A DNA stretch of 64,000 bases from Galaxea fascicularis (GCA_948470475.1 OX419337.1:5524574-5588573), one strand, 5' to 3'; numbered from the stretch's first letter, positions 12,301 through 24,800 are shown. Numbers and translations are program-made. Notes: generated by a model from the letters alone, not told the origin.

Positions 12301-12832
12301 CCTATTTGCCATCCTCTGCTTGAAGACAGAATAAGAGAGCTTTCCACGACGATGAATAGGTTAGTTAAAAAAAGATTTTGAACGACATCAAAGCTAAGCA
12401 CAAACTGTCAGAAGGCTCGGTTTTTACTATCAGTAGCCACAAATTCATTTTCCGTCCTCTCTTTATAGGTATTTGGCGGGCGATGAGCTCAACAGTGACG
12501 ACGATAGCGACGAGGAAAGTGACGATGAAGATGATGACGATGACCCCGATAACTTCGAAGACGCGGGTGAAAGCGATCAACAAGACAACAAAGTCGATTC
12601 CTTGAAGTCGAAGTTGTACGAGCGTGCGAGGGCCATGAAACAAGATGGCCAGCCCATTAACTTGTTACCCAGATACGTACATTCAAGGCAGAAGCCTTTA
12701 GTGGAGCAACAGCAACAGCAACAGCAACTACCAACCACTAGAAAAGAAGATTTCCATTGCCAGTTCGCTGGGTGTACAAAAATCTGTAAATCTGCCGGCG
12801 GCCTGACGCTCCATGTTAGGAAAATGCACTGA
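6376..12832 (+). CDS. Uncharacterised 1073-residue protein: coiled coil, central domain, RING-like cluster, C2H2 finger; possibly transposon-derived
   Basis: Twelve exons join in frame: 6376-6759, 6859-7012, 7307-7411, 7781-8034, 8380-8565, 8982-9439, 9986-10205, 10515-10657, 10791-11204, 11529-11769, 12061-12359, 12469-12832. All boundaries are GT-AG with matching phase; the start of exon 6 is least certain. Residues 1-128 hold many Cys and His; 129-214 are a charged, Gln/Glu/Lys-rich coiled coil. The core (about 215-853) includes FILLIEDDIHFIH near 398-410, IPWQGPFHVSLNAEE, FGGWMIVRDVVLDLFGSS and FRRRNYDKATLTQLSDL. From memory this resembles a large uncharacterised family of cnidarian, sponge and fungal proteins (perhaps Pfam DUF6589); unverified. 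About 885-945 is RING-like (CC...C, LNCGHSFHTECL, CPIC). Then come an Asp/Glu run, a 7-Gln tract and a final C-x4-C-x12-H-x4-H finger. Inferred role: zinc-dependent nucleic-acid or ubiquitin-linked factor. Intact, so probably expressed. Confidence 0.8.
9523..9783. mobile_element. Mariner-like MITE in intron 6
   Basis: The termini are CAGTCAAACCTGT and, inverted, CAGTCACACCTGT, flanked by TA on both sides, as expected for Tc1/mariner-type insertion. The interior consists of related blocks repeating cctgtatata and ggtcac words and has no transposase. It sits inside an intron (9440-9985) of the RING/C2H2 gene. Confidence 0.65.
11454..11530 (+). repeat. Triplicated 3' splice-site sequence
   Basis: The 20-bp word ttgattactttgttacagta occurs three times, ending with AGs at 11471, 11491 and 11528. 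Each copy is a pyrimidine-containing acceptor. Only the last keeps the frame into exon 10; splicing to either upstream AG brings an in-frame TAA before or at the true exon. Confidence 0.85.
12709..12730 (+). repeat. CAA/CAG repeat encoding seven glutamines
   Basis: Mixed CAA/CAG codons in exon 12 of the RING/C2H2 gene encode a short polyglutamine tract between the acidic region and the C2H2 finger. Interrupted codons suggest a fairly stable tract. Confidence 0.8.
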
Positions 12833-12853
12833 GTGCCAAACAACTGAAGGAGT

Positions 12854-12859
12854 ATTAAA
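12854..12859 (+). terminator. Candidate poly(A) signal (ATTAAA) for the RING/C2H2 gene
   Basis: ATTAAA lies 22 nt after the stop codon at 12832 and is followed by a T-rich stretch (gtccttacttttg). It is a common variant signal. No AATAAA is closer, so this is the best local candidate, but the 3' end is not proven. Confidence 0.35.
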
Positions 12860-13324
12860 GCCAATCCACGTCCTTACTTTTGAAGTAAAGTAAACGAGCC
12901 TTCAATTCTTCTGGCTACGATTTCTTGTTATAACTGATTATTTGTTTGTGTACAAGTCCTGCAAATTCGTTCGTTGTTTGTGGAATAACGAACTGCTTCG
13001 AATTTTCACTTCGAAGATCTCTTTTTGGCGCAGGCGCAGTTATGCAAAACAAGCCATTTTACGTCATTATGCTCTAGCCAATCAGCGGTTTTTGCGCTCT
13101 GTCAATCCCACAAGGCAACGTTACCAAGTAAACGCTACCGCTGTACACAGTAAACGCTGACTCATCACACAATTTTAGTAGCGAAGCCGAGAGACTGGCC
13201 AGAGGAGACTGGCGCAATGAATCAACATTCGTTCCCAAGCCCTGGCGATGTGGCGGCTGTCAATCCCTGATTTCAGGACAAATATTGCAGGTCGCAGCTT
13301 CTAAACACGAATGTTGTAGGGTGG

Positions 13325-13580
13325 CTTACAGCGGATTCAGGTTGAGCGTTTAATGGCGTCAGTTACCGCGTTCGTTATCACTGTTGATTGGGTTGCGTTG
13401 CGAGGCAAATTGTCAGACGTTGCTAGGTGGGGATGATAGCGTTCTGTCAGTTCTCTGACAGAACGCTATCATCCCCGCCTAGCAACGTCTGACAATTTGC
13501 CTCGCAACGCAACCCAATCAACAGTGATAACGAACGCGGTAACTGACGCCATTAAACGCTCAACCTGAATCCGCTGTAAG
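13325..13580. repeat. 256-bp near-perfect palindrome (126-bp arms, 4-bp loop)
   Basis: The left arm, 13325-13450, is the reverse complement of the right arm, 13455-13580, with a single mismatch (t at the aggtgggg word against the complement of c in ccccgcc). The centre is ttct. The termini are CTTACAGCGG and CCGCTGTAAG. A clear target duplication is not visible, although ggtg occurs near both ends. It could be a foldback element or MITE, a recent inverted duplication, or an assembly or cloning artefact. Confidence 0.95.
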
Positions 13581-16500
13581 GGTGTGTGTGGTAAATCAAT
13601 ATCGGTGGCTTTGTTCGGATACAGATAGAAGAAAACAACCTGGAAACAGGACTGGTCTGCTATTAACGTGAGGTGTCGGGCGGGGGGAAGGGAACAAGGG
13701 AATTAGACACCCCATCTCTTAATTTATTTATTGTGGAAATAAAATGTTGGCTTTCGTGGTTTGTTCTTCATATTAAGTAAACGAGACGAACGCTCCGACA
13801 GGATCCGCTGATAAATAAATGGATGTACCGGCGTGACGCAAGGCAGCGTTTAAAAAATATCGCGGTTCACAATTCTCCAATCTTCTCAGCCTTTACTTTT
13901 GGAATATCGCACAGCCGGAGTCCCAACCCACCACTCCCCCACGATGGGGAAAGAAGATGGTCTGACGTGGCTCGCAGGACTCAATGGGAACCTCTGAAAT
14001 ACAATAAGCCAATCAGAGAAGAGTATTTTTATCACGTTGGCATCTCCGCGTTTTGCTTGGCGCCATCTTTAAAATTCAATCATTCAGTTGGCAATGTTAG
14101 TAGAAGTGAGGAACTGGCTGTGGGAATAATATCAGAGAAAAACGGCAAGCCTAATTTGTGTCGGCCTGCTTTCTTCACAAGATTAATAACAGAATCTAAA
14201 ACAATGGAAGCAGCAGTACGAAGGCAGCGCGAGAAGGACCTATAGTGCCGAAAAATCAGGTCAGTTGTTAGCCTGACACTCCCAAGAGGAAATAATTTTT
14301 CCCTTACTACATATGTTACTAATTTACTGAATTTGCCGTTTTCACTAATGGTATCAACTTGTACAATTTATCAGTCACATACCGACTTAATTTTCTATTT
14401 ATGGCAGGAAACATGCGGTGAAAAGGAACGAACTTAAGTCAAACTGCAATCATCACTGAATCATGCACGTAGAGTTCGTGTGCAGTGAAACGCATCATTC
14501 AGACAGAGTTACAACGGGACAGTGATTCTTTGGGTCATGGAAATCAAGGTAGGCTTTTTCCATTATTCAAAAGTTTGGCAGAATCTCTTATCGAAAGGAT
14601 TTGTTGTGGGAAGCGCAGGCATTTGCTTGTTAAACCTCGATACGATATTTCACAAAATGTTGCAAGTGGAATGTGGTTTTCACGTGCACGTGCGCTGTTT
14701 GAACAAACAATTCAGTGCACTTTGATAAATACTGAACTGTATGAAACACTGTGTGTTACGCAAAATGTTCTTCGCGGTCTCTGAGACGTTTAAAATTAGA
14801 CTGAGTGTCAGGCTGCCTTCGTCGGCGAATATTTTGTATTTTTGGAACGAGGAGTGTACAAAACGAACAGAACAATGAATGGTGATAGGCGAGGTGGTTA
14901 ATTTATTGTGCAACTGAAGAGCATATCGCAAGAAATTGTTATTGAACGATTAATCTTACAGAGTGTTCAGAGTCTGAGGAAGAACGATAGCAAACGTAAG
15001 CTTAGGAGGTACAAAATTGTAAATACAATTATCATACCTTATCTTGCGCATTTTTACGGTATTTTATCACATTAAATTCGGACACATTCCAGATTCAGAC
15101 TTTAATTATGCATGCATTGCTCTCACATTCTTTCTCACAAACAAGGGCCGATGCGAACGTGTATAGAGCTTGAGGCGGAAAATAAAACAACGATTACGTT
15201 ATGCGGAAATCTTAACCTTACTTTCACTAACAGAAATTATTTGATGGAAGTCTGCGACTTCAACTTCCAAAATCCATTCAGTTTTGCGCAACGTTTCAAC
15301 CATGAATTTCAGTGCTTATCCTTTATACTCTTACGATGCAGATTTATTAGGCTTAAGGTCGCGGGGGATACATGGCCATGAACTTATTCAAAAGTCGAAA
15401 ATATGAGTGGGGTGCTATATTTGAAAACCTTATGTATACCATGAACGTTTAAAAACCGATTCCGCTAGGACTTTAGAGATATTGGGAATATTAGAAGTGC
15501 ACAAGGTTGCTTCAGTTTGTATTAACTAGATCCCTCTTTACGGCAATGCTGCAAGCCACCAAGTTATTTTTTGTAAAACGTGGTTTTGTGTTCAAGTTTT
15601 CTTAAGTGGAACTTAAAGGATGTTGATTTTACCACTCATACTCTGACACCGATTTTTTTATTTCAATTCTAATTCAAAGTTATTGGCGTTTAAAGTCGCA
15701 AAATTTAGTATTCTACAATTCGAAGCCTTCAACCTTCAATTCTAAAGCTCATTTAAAAATTTTACGTCCGATATAACAATCTGCAAATACATCAAGTACA
15801 TCTTTGCCGTGTCAACTCATGAAATTCTCTATTCGCGAAGAATTCTTGGTAGACTGGCAGTTAGTTTCGTGGGCACCAGTTAAGAGCGAAAATAACACGA
15901 GTAAACTGATTAATGCAAAAATTATTATTCTTGTAATTTTAATAATCTTAATCCACTGGCTACTTTTTGTCGTTAGCACTGCACAAAGAAAATAACATTG
16001 CGTTGCTATTTCATTGGTTGATAGTGAATAACTGAAATGCACAAAACGTTCCTGCGACACGAGTTGACCTTATCGTAAATATTTCGCGTATTGTCGGTAG
16101 TAGTCATCACAGTTCGTGCATATTCTTTACATAAATGCATACTGATGCACTATCCTGTTCCCCGCGATCTTAAAGACGGACTACAGAGAGTGATTTATTC
16201 AGCTGTCCAAAGCTTCAAGTTTATATTGTGACGTGGGCGTGGTATAAATGAAATCCAGCAGCAAGATTTCCACACAGCCCCATGCATTAATTTTACATGC
16301 ATTTTGTGACTCGAACTCTATTCATTTTTGGAACAGGCCTAGGGTTAGTATGACAGTGTGCATGTATAATTGATAACGTATGAGGCTGTGTGGAATTCTT
16401 TTTAATCCAGCTCGTATAAGCATTCAATGAGTAAATTTGAGAATTTTTGATTGGAGCATGTTATCTTGGAAGTATATATGACCTTTGCTTTACTCTTCTT

Positions 16501-18761
16501 GCAATGTTGGAATGACCATCCAACCTGTGACCATTTCACAGATTTGCAAAGTGAGACTGAAAATAACAAATTCAAACAAAGATTTATTGACACTTTTACA
16601 TTTCTTCTAAATTTTTAGTTTATTCATTGAAAGTGAGCTTTGTAAAAGCTGCATTTGCTGATAACTCTTTTCCTTCCTTTACAGTTTTCCTTGGCTTCCT
16701 TCTGCTTCTTCTTGGCCTCTCTACCGTTCCACTGTCCAGCGTCCCGGGCACAGGTACCCCTTTGTTGAGCCAGTTTCGAGTTCCATTGGTGCTCAGACCA
16801 GGACACTTTATTCAGCCATACGTCCACCTCCATCACTTTGTCCTTGGAATGTCTATGACAAACTCCTCGATTTTCCGGTTTGTAAATTCCTTGTGGGTTG
16901 GGAATGGTGGGAAAGCAAAGCTCTGGTTGAACCTTACAAAGCATACCACCCATACACCTTCGGTTCGAAGTCTACGGACTTATTCGGCATAATATAATTG
17001 TAGTCAGCCTAGCTAGTGGGTCCCATGGTTTGGTTGGCTCCTTCCCTTAGGCTCCTTAAGTAATGGGTTGCTTTGCAGGTTATTCGGCTTGTAAGTTACG
17101 GCAGCTTTTCTTTGAATTTTTTTCGGCTTCACCTCGGCATTTTTCGGCTTGTTAGCTTCGGATCAAGTTTGACACTTCGACTTTTTTCGGCTCCTCTTTG
17201 GATACACTTATCACCATCGCTGCTGATCGGATGGTGGCCGTTGTCTTCGGAATCTCCCGCTTAGTTGCGCGAAATTAAAATGATATTTTACGTTTCACTT
17301 GACAGTTAAAAAAACGCTGTGCAAGTGAAGCTTTACTCGGTAAGGTTCAACCAGACAACAAATTAAATAACTTAGGGAACTAGAGACCGTAGGCCATTCA
17401 ACTATTGCAGGGAAACCTGATTTGGCCGTCCCTTCGGTTGAGTGGCTTCTCTAGTCACAGGTAGATAGTTAGCTTAGCCTCGCAACTGTGGATCAAATAT
17501 TCCATTCTATTCTCGAGTTTTCCTCCGAAAGGTAACGCAACTAGCATACGTGAATGTGACAAATCGTGCAAAAAAAATTCAAACGCTCCCATGGAATTTT
17601 ACCAGACGTATCCAGGCTTTTGACCATAAGTTTGCGAGAGTAGATTGGAAAATAGAACTTTAGCCTCTTACATGCGGAGTAATCTGCCATAAGAATGTCC
17701 AGAGATCAACTTATAGGAGGTTACTCATTGGGTTTCAAGGGACACTGCACACACACCATAGGTTAGATCGTTTACCAAAGGTAAGCGTACGCAGCCTTCG
17801 AGACCACTCTACGACGCTGAATTACCTATGAAGAGTCAGTCCAAGTTAGCATTATTAGAAAGTGGCAGATAAATAAGAGGATTTTTTTGCTATGGCAGTG
17901 TTGACAAGTAGGCTAACGGACCAAGTCTTCTTGTTAATATTGCCTTGTGGAAGGAATCTCTTGCCAGGAAGCCCTGCATCGCACCACGCAGGCGCAGATC
18001 GCTTACCAACCGATGGTAGGCGTAAGTAGTCTTCATGAAACGAAGAGAGCTCCAGCAAGGTGGTCGCCGCCCTGTCCTACAGAGGTTCTCATTACATTAT
18101 GCTGTTGAACAGAAGCATGTCTCCGTACTTGGTTGTGCACACTGAAGAGGCCGGCCGAAGAAAGAAGAACAAAGCTTGTGTAGTTAGATTAAGTAGACGG
18201 AGCAGCTGCCTGTGCGGCGATGAAAGAAAACCAATAACAAGGACGTCGAACTGAGCAAATGACGTCTCAATGCAATCTACATTGCAGGATAAGGTAGAAA
18301 AGAAGACAGAGTAGTGACATGCAGAACATAAATTGCCGTTTCAACTGATGTTGGCGTAAAGTTAACGTTTCAATGTTAGTTGGAACGGCTCATACTAGCT
18401 AGTGTAATTGGCCGGCCGGACACCGTCCTCATAACGTCTGCAATTGACTGCCTCTTCAGCTGAACTGACTACTACCTCGTTGGACACGCCTAAATCCCTG
18501 AGTCCTACTGTGTTGAGGAGTGAACAAGCAGTTCACGCGCGATCAGCAACCCAAATAAGGTAGGGCTGATTTAGGTGGTGCAATTTCTGTTTACACTTTC
18601 GCATTTAAGTCGTCTTCGAGAAATCGCTCCGTCGTAAGACATACTTTCAGGCGGAAATCTTAACGTTAAATTCAGTGAGAAAATATCGTGAAAGTGCATA
18701 ATCAGAAGTTGCCCCATGTAAATCAGCCCGAGGTTACATTGTGGACACCAGGTATGAAAAG

Positions 18762-18792
18762 TTTGTTGTTATTGTTGTTGTTGTTGTTGTTA
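18762..18792. repeat. GTT/ATT microsatellite
   Basis: A short run of tgt trinucleotides interrupted once by att, just downstream of a donor-like gtatga at 18752. Confidence 0.85.
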
Positions 18793-18985
18793 TTCGAGCT
18801 TCGGTTTTTTCCAGTTCGGCCTTCGATTCGTCATCTGGTTTTGAATCATATCTCGATAGCAATTCGTTAAGGTCGATATCTGCGGATCTTTCTGGAGTAC
18901 CCTGGAGTGTTTCATTCGAGGCGTCAAGTTTTCAGGACGCATGAACACTCCTTGGTATCTCTGGAAGCTAAATTTTCGTTCTTAG

Positions 18986-19800
18986 GTGCGCGCCCATCCC
19001 TGTACTGTTAATAAGCTGTAACTGACAGTTAAACAAATAAAATAAAGAGTTGAAACTGCAATGTTGTCTGTGTCTTTATTCTGTAAAGCTAAGCGGTAGC
19101 TACTATCCGCAGTACTAACTGATGATGGTTTTATTTCAGGTATTTAATTAAATAAATATTGTGTAACTGACAAAAAGAAATCAATAAAAGAATGAAAAAC
19201 TGTCACGTTGTAAAGTGTCTTCCTTTAAAAGCAAAGCAGTCGCTTTTAACAACATTACTAACTGGTGATTTGATTTCAGGAGCTTATGTTGTATGGCTTC
19301 CATAATAAAGCTTGACACAAAAACCTCGCGTTGTCTGTGTATTTTTTTTTAATTAACATAACACCTTAAAGGTGTTAATTGTTTTTGTTTCAGGCGTTTT
19401 CTTAATTGCAGGGACCTCGACCATCTTGCAGCATTCGTATTCGCAAATTGTTGAAACAACTTGTAATTTGAGTAACAATAAAAGGCACAAAACCAGTTGT
19501 CTCTGTGTTTACTTTATTATTTTTTGGTTCAAATACTAACCTTTACCAGTTTATTTCAGAGAAGTCTCAATACCCGTTGGGTACGTCTTCCGTTTTTGTA
19601 GACCGCTACACTGTTGGACCACGTTCTCTCAAGAAACGCGTACGTTATCACCCCATTGGGTGTCTCCCGGCTGAAGAAATGTGCACGTTTTTACACCATT
19701 TTTTTGGACGATAGCTGGCACGATACACGCGTGTTCCTTCCCACTGATCGCCGGTGTCTCCGCAAAAGTTGCATAAGTAGCAATAAAGGTAAGTCATGTC
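18986..19800 (+). other. Tandem array of five minimal terminal-exon units (3' splice site, AATAAA, GT-rich element)
   Basis: Plus-strand 3' splice sites occur at 18985 (cttag), 19139, 19279, 19393 and 19559 (the last four end tttcag). Three are preceded by a perfect TACTAAC, with its branch A 18-21 nt upstream of the AG (19113-19119, 19256-19262, 19534-19540). Short exons follow that close in most frames. They end in AATAAA at 19036/19041, 19183, 19304, 19477 and 19782. The first, third and fourth are followed at 15-25 nt by ttgtctgtgt or ttgtctctgtg, a classic downstream cleavage element. The last AATAAA overlaps a donor (AAAG/gtaagt at 19788), so that exon could also be internal. Units are 114-166 bp apart and partly similar (tgtaactgaca before the first two signals), so they arose by tandem duplication. 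The upstream exon feeding the array is not known. Confidence 0.6.
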
Positions 19801-20309
19801 ATTAAAGTAGGTTAATAGCTATCTGATGAACAGGTGTGCTTTGATCCCAGATCAGAGAACGTCGTCAGAAAAGATGGGCTGTTCACACGAAATGATAAAA
19901 GAAAATGCTGACGGTAAGTACAGCTGTTGGAATCTGTACCACTTGACGTTTTTACCACAATTGCTGAACTCGTTTGGCTGTGAAAATATCCAACAAAAAG
20001 CTCTGTTGATGATTCTCAGTTGTTTTGGCATAACTTGAGACGGCTTGCAGTTTTAAAAATATACTGACTACATTCTTCTTGAGAAACACTGTATTAGGTT
20101 TGCGGTAGACCATACCGGCTGAAGATCTCACTGCATCCATGTTGGAACTTCGTTCACAACAACATAGAGATAGTTGCCAGAAGCCACTGCTAACAAGGCG
20201 AGTATTTAAAGAATTCACTTGATTTATAGGTAGTCTCGAACCTTTACTTTGTAAAGTTTAGATACTATCATAATGGGCTGACAAAGGACATTAGGAAGGT
20301 TCAAAATTA

Positions 20310-20951
20310 AACTTTGTCCAACCGAAGACAAATTAAGATGTACTCTACTAGTCTTTATACAAAGAACGCAAGTGGGAAACGTAAATTAGCAAAAGTACGT
20401 TATGGAGATCCAGCTAAAAAGAAGTATTGGAAAACAAAAACTATGGAGCAAAATTTAAAATGTTATCGTGCATACCCAAAATCTGATTTGGCGTAAAGGG
20501 AGCAACGAATGATGTATTCAGCACTTGCAAATGGTAGAGCCAGCAAAACAAATAATATCTTTACACTTCCCTTTAAATTTAAGAACCATTGTTATTGTAG
20601 CAGTGTCAATAGATCGGACGAGCGCTAAAATTTCTTGTGAGAACGTTTATGTTCTCAGGAAACCAAGATGTTCCAGAGACCTCTGCGGACATGTATAGTT
20701 TGGACATTTCTCCGGGATCCTTGAGAGACTCACGAGAGACGATGCATGATTTCCAGGTTAGTGCCGGTCTGTACAAACAAATTAGAACTGTTGCATTCAA
20801 TGGGATTCAAAACCACTGCCTCTTTGTATGTGCAATCTCTTGTAAGGAAGTTTGTAATTGTTTTATAAAACATCGTAGACATGTTGTTAGAGAACACACT
20901 GAGGAGCTTGCTTTGGTCAAGTTAGTAATGAATATGGTTCAAAACCACTGA
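20310..20951 (+). pseudogene. Possible remnant of a cnidarian Helitron-like or other mobile-element ORF
   Basis: Two plus-strand open stretches (20338-20496 and 20637-20951) contain GKRKLAKVRYGDPAKKKYWK and, farther on, a Cys-containing region ending KHRRHVVREHTEEL. From memory, repeats of the form K-x-x-A-x-x-x-Y-x-x-x-P-x-K-K-K and a following RKEHAG-like helix occur in abundant cnidarian mobile-element proteins; that is recollection, not a search. The frames are separated by stops and look degraded. Confidence 0.25.
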
Positions 20952-21769
20952 ATATAGTTGTTGCAAGCTGACACTATATCAAAACCTTGCAGGGAATGAA
21001 AAACATGTCACACAGTTGAATGGAGTGACAATTGCCGACATGATGGTTAGATAATTCTACGTTTGCCATAGAATTAAAGCATCAAACGTTTGTTGCGTCA
21101 TAGCTCTCTTTCTAGAATCGTTTCGTTTAGGCCAGCCAAGTTCCAATGGTGATACCACGGAGTAACTCAGTACCAGAGGCTCAAACGTTGGCTCCGAGAT
21201 GACTGCGCATTACAACAGATAAAGGACAGGGCGGAGAGCAGAACTGATTCAAAGATCGTCCACGAACTGTTATTGGAGAAACAGTTTATCATCAAATCAG
21301 TAGGTTGCAATGTTAGTTGAAGGGAACATAATATATGTTCTGTCAGTCACCCACACATTTTCATTTCCCACTTTCACAATGCAAAATAACTGAAATGACA
21401 GTCTTGAAGTAAAATAGACTATAAAGAGAAATAACGATCACAATACGAAAATAAACAATAACAGAAATGAATGTAAAACAAGACATAACATTATAAAACT
21501 CCAAAAGAAAATAAACGTTAAAAATTGCTAACATATAAAGAAACATAAAGAACTGAGTTTAAACCAAATAATTCAATAAACCACAAAGCTTGCCTGAACC
21601 CTCACCCTCTACAGAAGTGCCAATCATATTTGTTGTTATCTAAGTGGTGATCCGATCTTTGCTGACCGATTGTTGCTATGAGACTCTTGTTAGAAAAAGG
21701 TATCCAGGAAATTGACAGTAATGGCTCGAAGAGTTGATGACGACGATTACAAGTTGATGGTCATAAGAA

Positions 21770-21813
21770 TGGGGATGACGATGACGACGACGACGACGAT
21801 GATGGTGATGATA
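21770..21813. repeat. GAC/GAT trinucleotide-rich microsatellite
   Basis: A run of gacgacgacgatgatg-type triplets. It gives Asp, Met/Thr or His/Arg runs depending on the frame, so the overlapping ORFs are products of the repeat. Confidence 0.8.
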
Positions 21814-24800
21814 ATGAAGCAGCAGGTTCGAGATGCAATAGACGTGTTCCTCGCAGCCTTGATAGAGAGCACCTTGCAAAGGGTAATGCAGTTACTGAAA
21901 CTGGTATGACCCGTCAATTATATTAGTCTTTTAAGACGTGGGTAGAAACAGTGGGCGAAAGAATCTTTTGAGACATCGGTATAATTTCAACTGCATGACT
22001 TAATTTAGTCTCTCAACAACTTGCTGAACCGAGTCTTTATCCAGGTGGGACTGAATGCGATCATATTCTCCCCAGCGTTTCTCTGTGACGTTATATTTGC
22101 AGTATTCAAGACCCATGAAAAGTTTTTTGAAAAGTTGATTTCTTTCTCAATTTCTATCAGGGAATTTTCTGTAAGCGCCTGGAAATAAAATAAAAAAAAT
22201 AATTCTATTTTTTCTTAACTGTGCAAATATTTGTTTTTATCGACGAAAGTTTGATATTTAAGATCATGATGCAGCAAGAAAACGTGCCCGATATCGATTG
22301 AGGTACCAGCCTACCAGGGCGTGGCTATGAAGTTGGAGTTCCACCTTCATTTGTGCTGCCCTCGTGAAAAGAATGAAATCCACAGTACGGCCCCGAAAGT
22401 CATTGGTTTACAGTATAGCCACAGGCCTCCCAGGGGATCAGCTCATGGTGAACAAAGGACGAAAGGTGAGCATTTTATCTTGTGGTGTAAAGCCAACATT
22501 GGTCCTCATCATCGGCGAGTTTTGCAACCACCTTTAACCGTAGGACCTTGGCCAAAGTTTGCAGTTTCATGGTAAACTAGTAAGGGCTTGTACTATTCCA
22601 TAGTTACCACGACGTGATGTGCCGCTGTGTTTGTGTGGCATTTTTAAATAATCAAAAGTGTAAGTGTTTTGATTATGAGTAACGCCAAAATTCAAGTCTA
22701 TTACAATTGGATTTGTTTTATGGATCTGTTTTAGGACGTAATTGAGATTTGAACAAGCTAGTCACAACGTAGCACAGCGAGGTGACCCGTAAACTAATAA
22801 GGTTAAAAGTTAAATTGTGCCCATTCTATGCGCAGCCCTGACTTACATCACCTTCATTATCTTTATACAGAATCATTTTGCAGTTCTGAATGCCATTAAG
22901 AGCACCGGCCGGGTATATCCATTCCGTTGGCGGCAAAGTAGAAGTGAAGAGATTACAGTCATCTTGTATCGTCTCCGAGAAAGAGAAAAGGAACCTGATG
23001 TGTCCTGATAAGCCGCCGATTAGTTCTGTAACTTTATCAAGGGGTGAACTATTTAATCACTAGTACAGCAAGACCATTATTTAAGAAAGAGACTAAAGGA
23101 GCCAAGTTAAGAACTAGTGTAGATTATTAGCACTTTGACTTTAAAAAGACTCACAAGTCAGTTAGTTATTAAACTTATTTGAAGAGTCGGAGTGGCATTT
23201 CCAATAAAGTCCACTTTACGAGGATAATCAATTCTACATTCTTTATTAATTCGTTGGCATGCATGCGAAATAAAATGATAGAACTACAAACCCGAAAAGT
23301 ACAAAAAACTAAGTGCTTAGATTTAAATAGTCACAAATATATTTTGTTATCAATCTTTCTTTGGGAAAGCTTCAGTCAGTCTGACAATTCTGTATGAGTT
23401 GTGCGAAATTACTATTTCATCATCGAGTATATTAAGTCACTAATTCTATGGAAAATTACGTTTTACTAAATTTTAGTTTATATGATCGCATAATTAGCCT
23501 GAAAATCTGATGAGGCGGATAAATTTATAGAAATAGTTTCACTTTTTTTCGTCGGTTCCACTCAACTATATCTGCCTGCCACTCAGGGAAATGATATCAT
23601 CATGAATTCTTCCCCTGACATGAGTTCATAAAAAACCCAGCCAATTGCAAAAAATTGATCCTTCATTCTCCTTCATGAGGTCATGTTTAAAAGCCTGTCA
23701 TATTAGTACTTTAAATCATGGTATTATAAGGATAGTCCTGTCTCATACCCACCTGAATCAGTTATCTTGTATAACACGATATATCCCAGAGATCCTCCCT
23801 GTATACTGGTCATGTATCTGGTAATGTTAGATGAGGCACTCTATACCCAAGCTATCACATAAAAACTCCTGGTAACATTTTCCTGAACACAGGCTTGCAA
23901 TATATGTTCGAGTGGCTCTACTGTCGAAAATTTTAGCATTTAAAAGGAATTGTTCGGAGTTGGCTTATTATGCGATCCGAGAACTATCATACGTTGTACA
24001 TTATCTGTTGATCTTTTTCTTATCCGCAGTCCACACTCTAAACCATTCTTTTATCAGACTGAAAGCTGCATCGAAATTAACTTCCTACTATCGCCGATTT
24101 TTGTCGAGGACTGACCGAAGCATCCCATTCATTGAGCAAAGAAAAGGTGCACTAAAATTCTACTGTTGACTGCATTAGGTTTTATTATGTTACTGTGAAG
24201 CAAGACCTTTTACTATTTACTACCTGAGTTCTGCTTGAAGCAAGAATATTACAGTTTTAAATCAAGCTGTTTATTAAGTTAAAAATGAATTGGTTTGCGA
24301 AAGAGTTTGATCACGTGTTACAGCAATCTTGTGTAGACAAGTAAAATTCCAGAACTTGGAATATTCTGGATTTGGATGCGCTAACGCCCAGCTGATTCCA
24401 ACGTAACATAATATAACATAGCTCTAACTGCTTCTAATGCCTAAAAACATCCGATTCAGAGTTTCCAGGATCATGGCCGAGATATAAATTGTTCCCGAAC
24501 CAGTTTCGGCGAAATGAACAGCTTGATTTGTACTATTTTGAAATAGGGTCTTTATAGCGTTAGTAAATATCTCGGTAGACTGAAATAGTCTTTCGTGTAT
24601 AGTCAGTACGGCATCTCAGACAAGGTCGTACCTGTAAAGTAAAGCGGCCGGTTTGGTTGAATAATTCAGTGATGTACATGTACTAAATACTGAGCGAGAC
24701 ACCAGTGTTACGCCAAATAAAAATCAAACTGTAGAAGCTTGTTTGACTGTGAGTTCCTTCTTTCTCAGTTCTAAATATGCCTGACAGAACGTTTGCCAAA

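Noticed and set aside
16624..16953. 109-residue minus-strand ORF with a PTIPNPQGIYKPENRG stretch
   Set aside because: The stretch briefly recalls calreticulin-type repeats, but nothing else fits, there is no exon context, and I cannot assign it.
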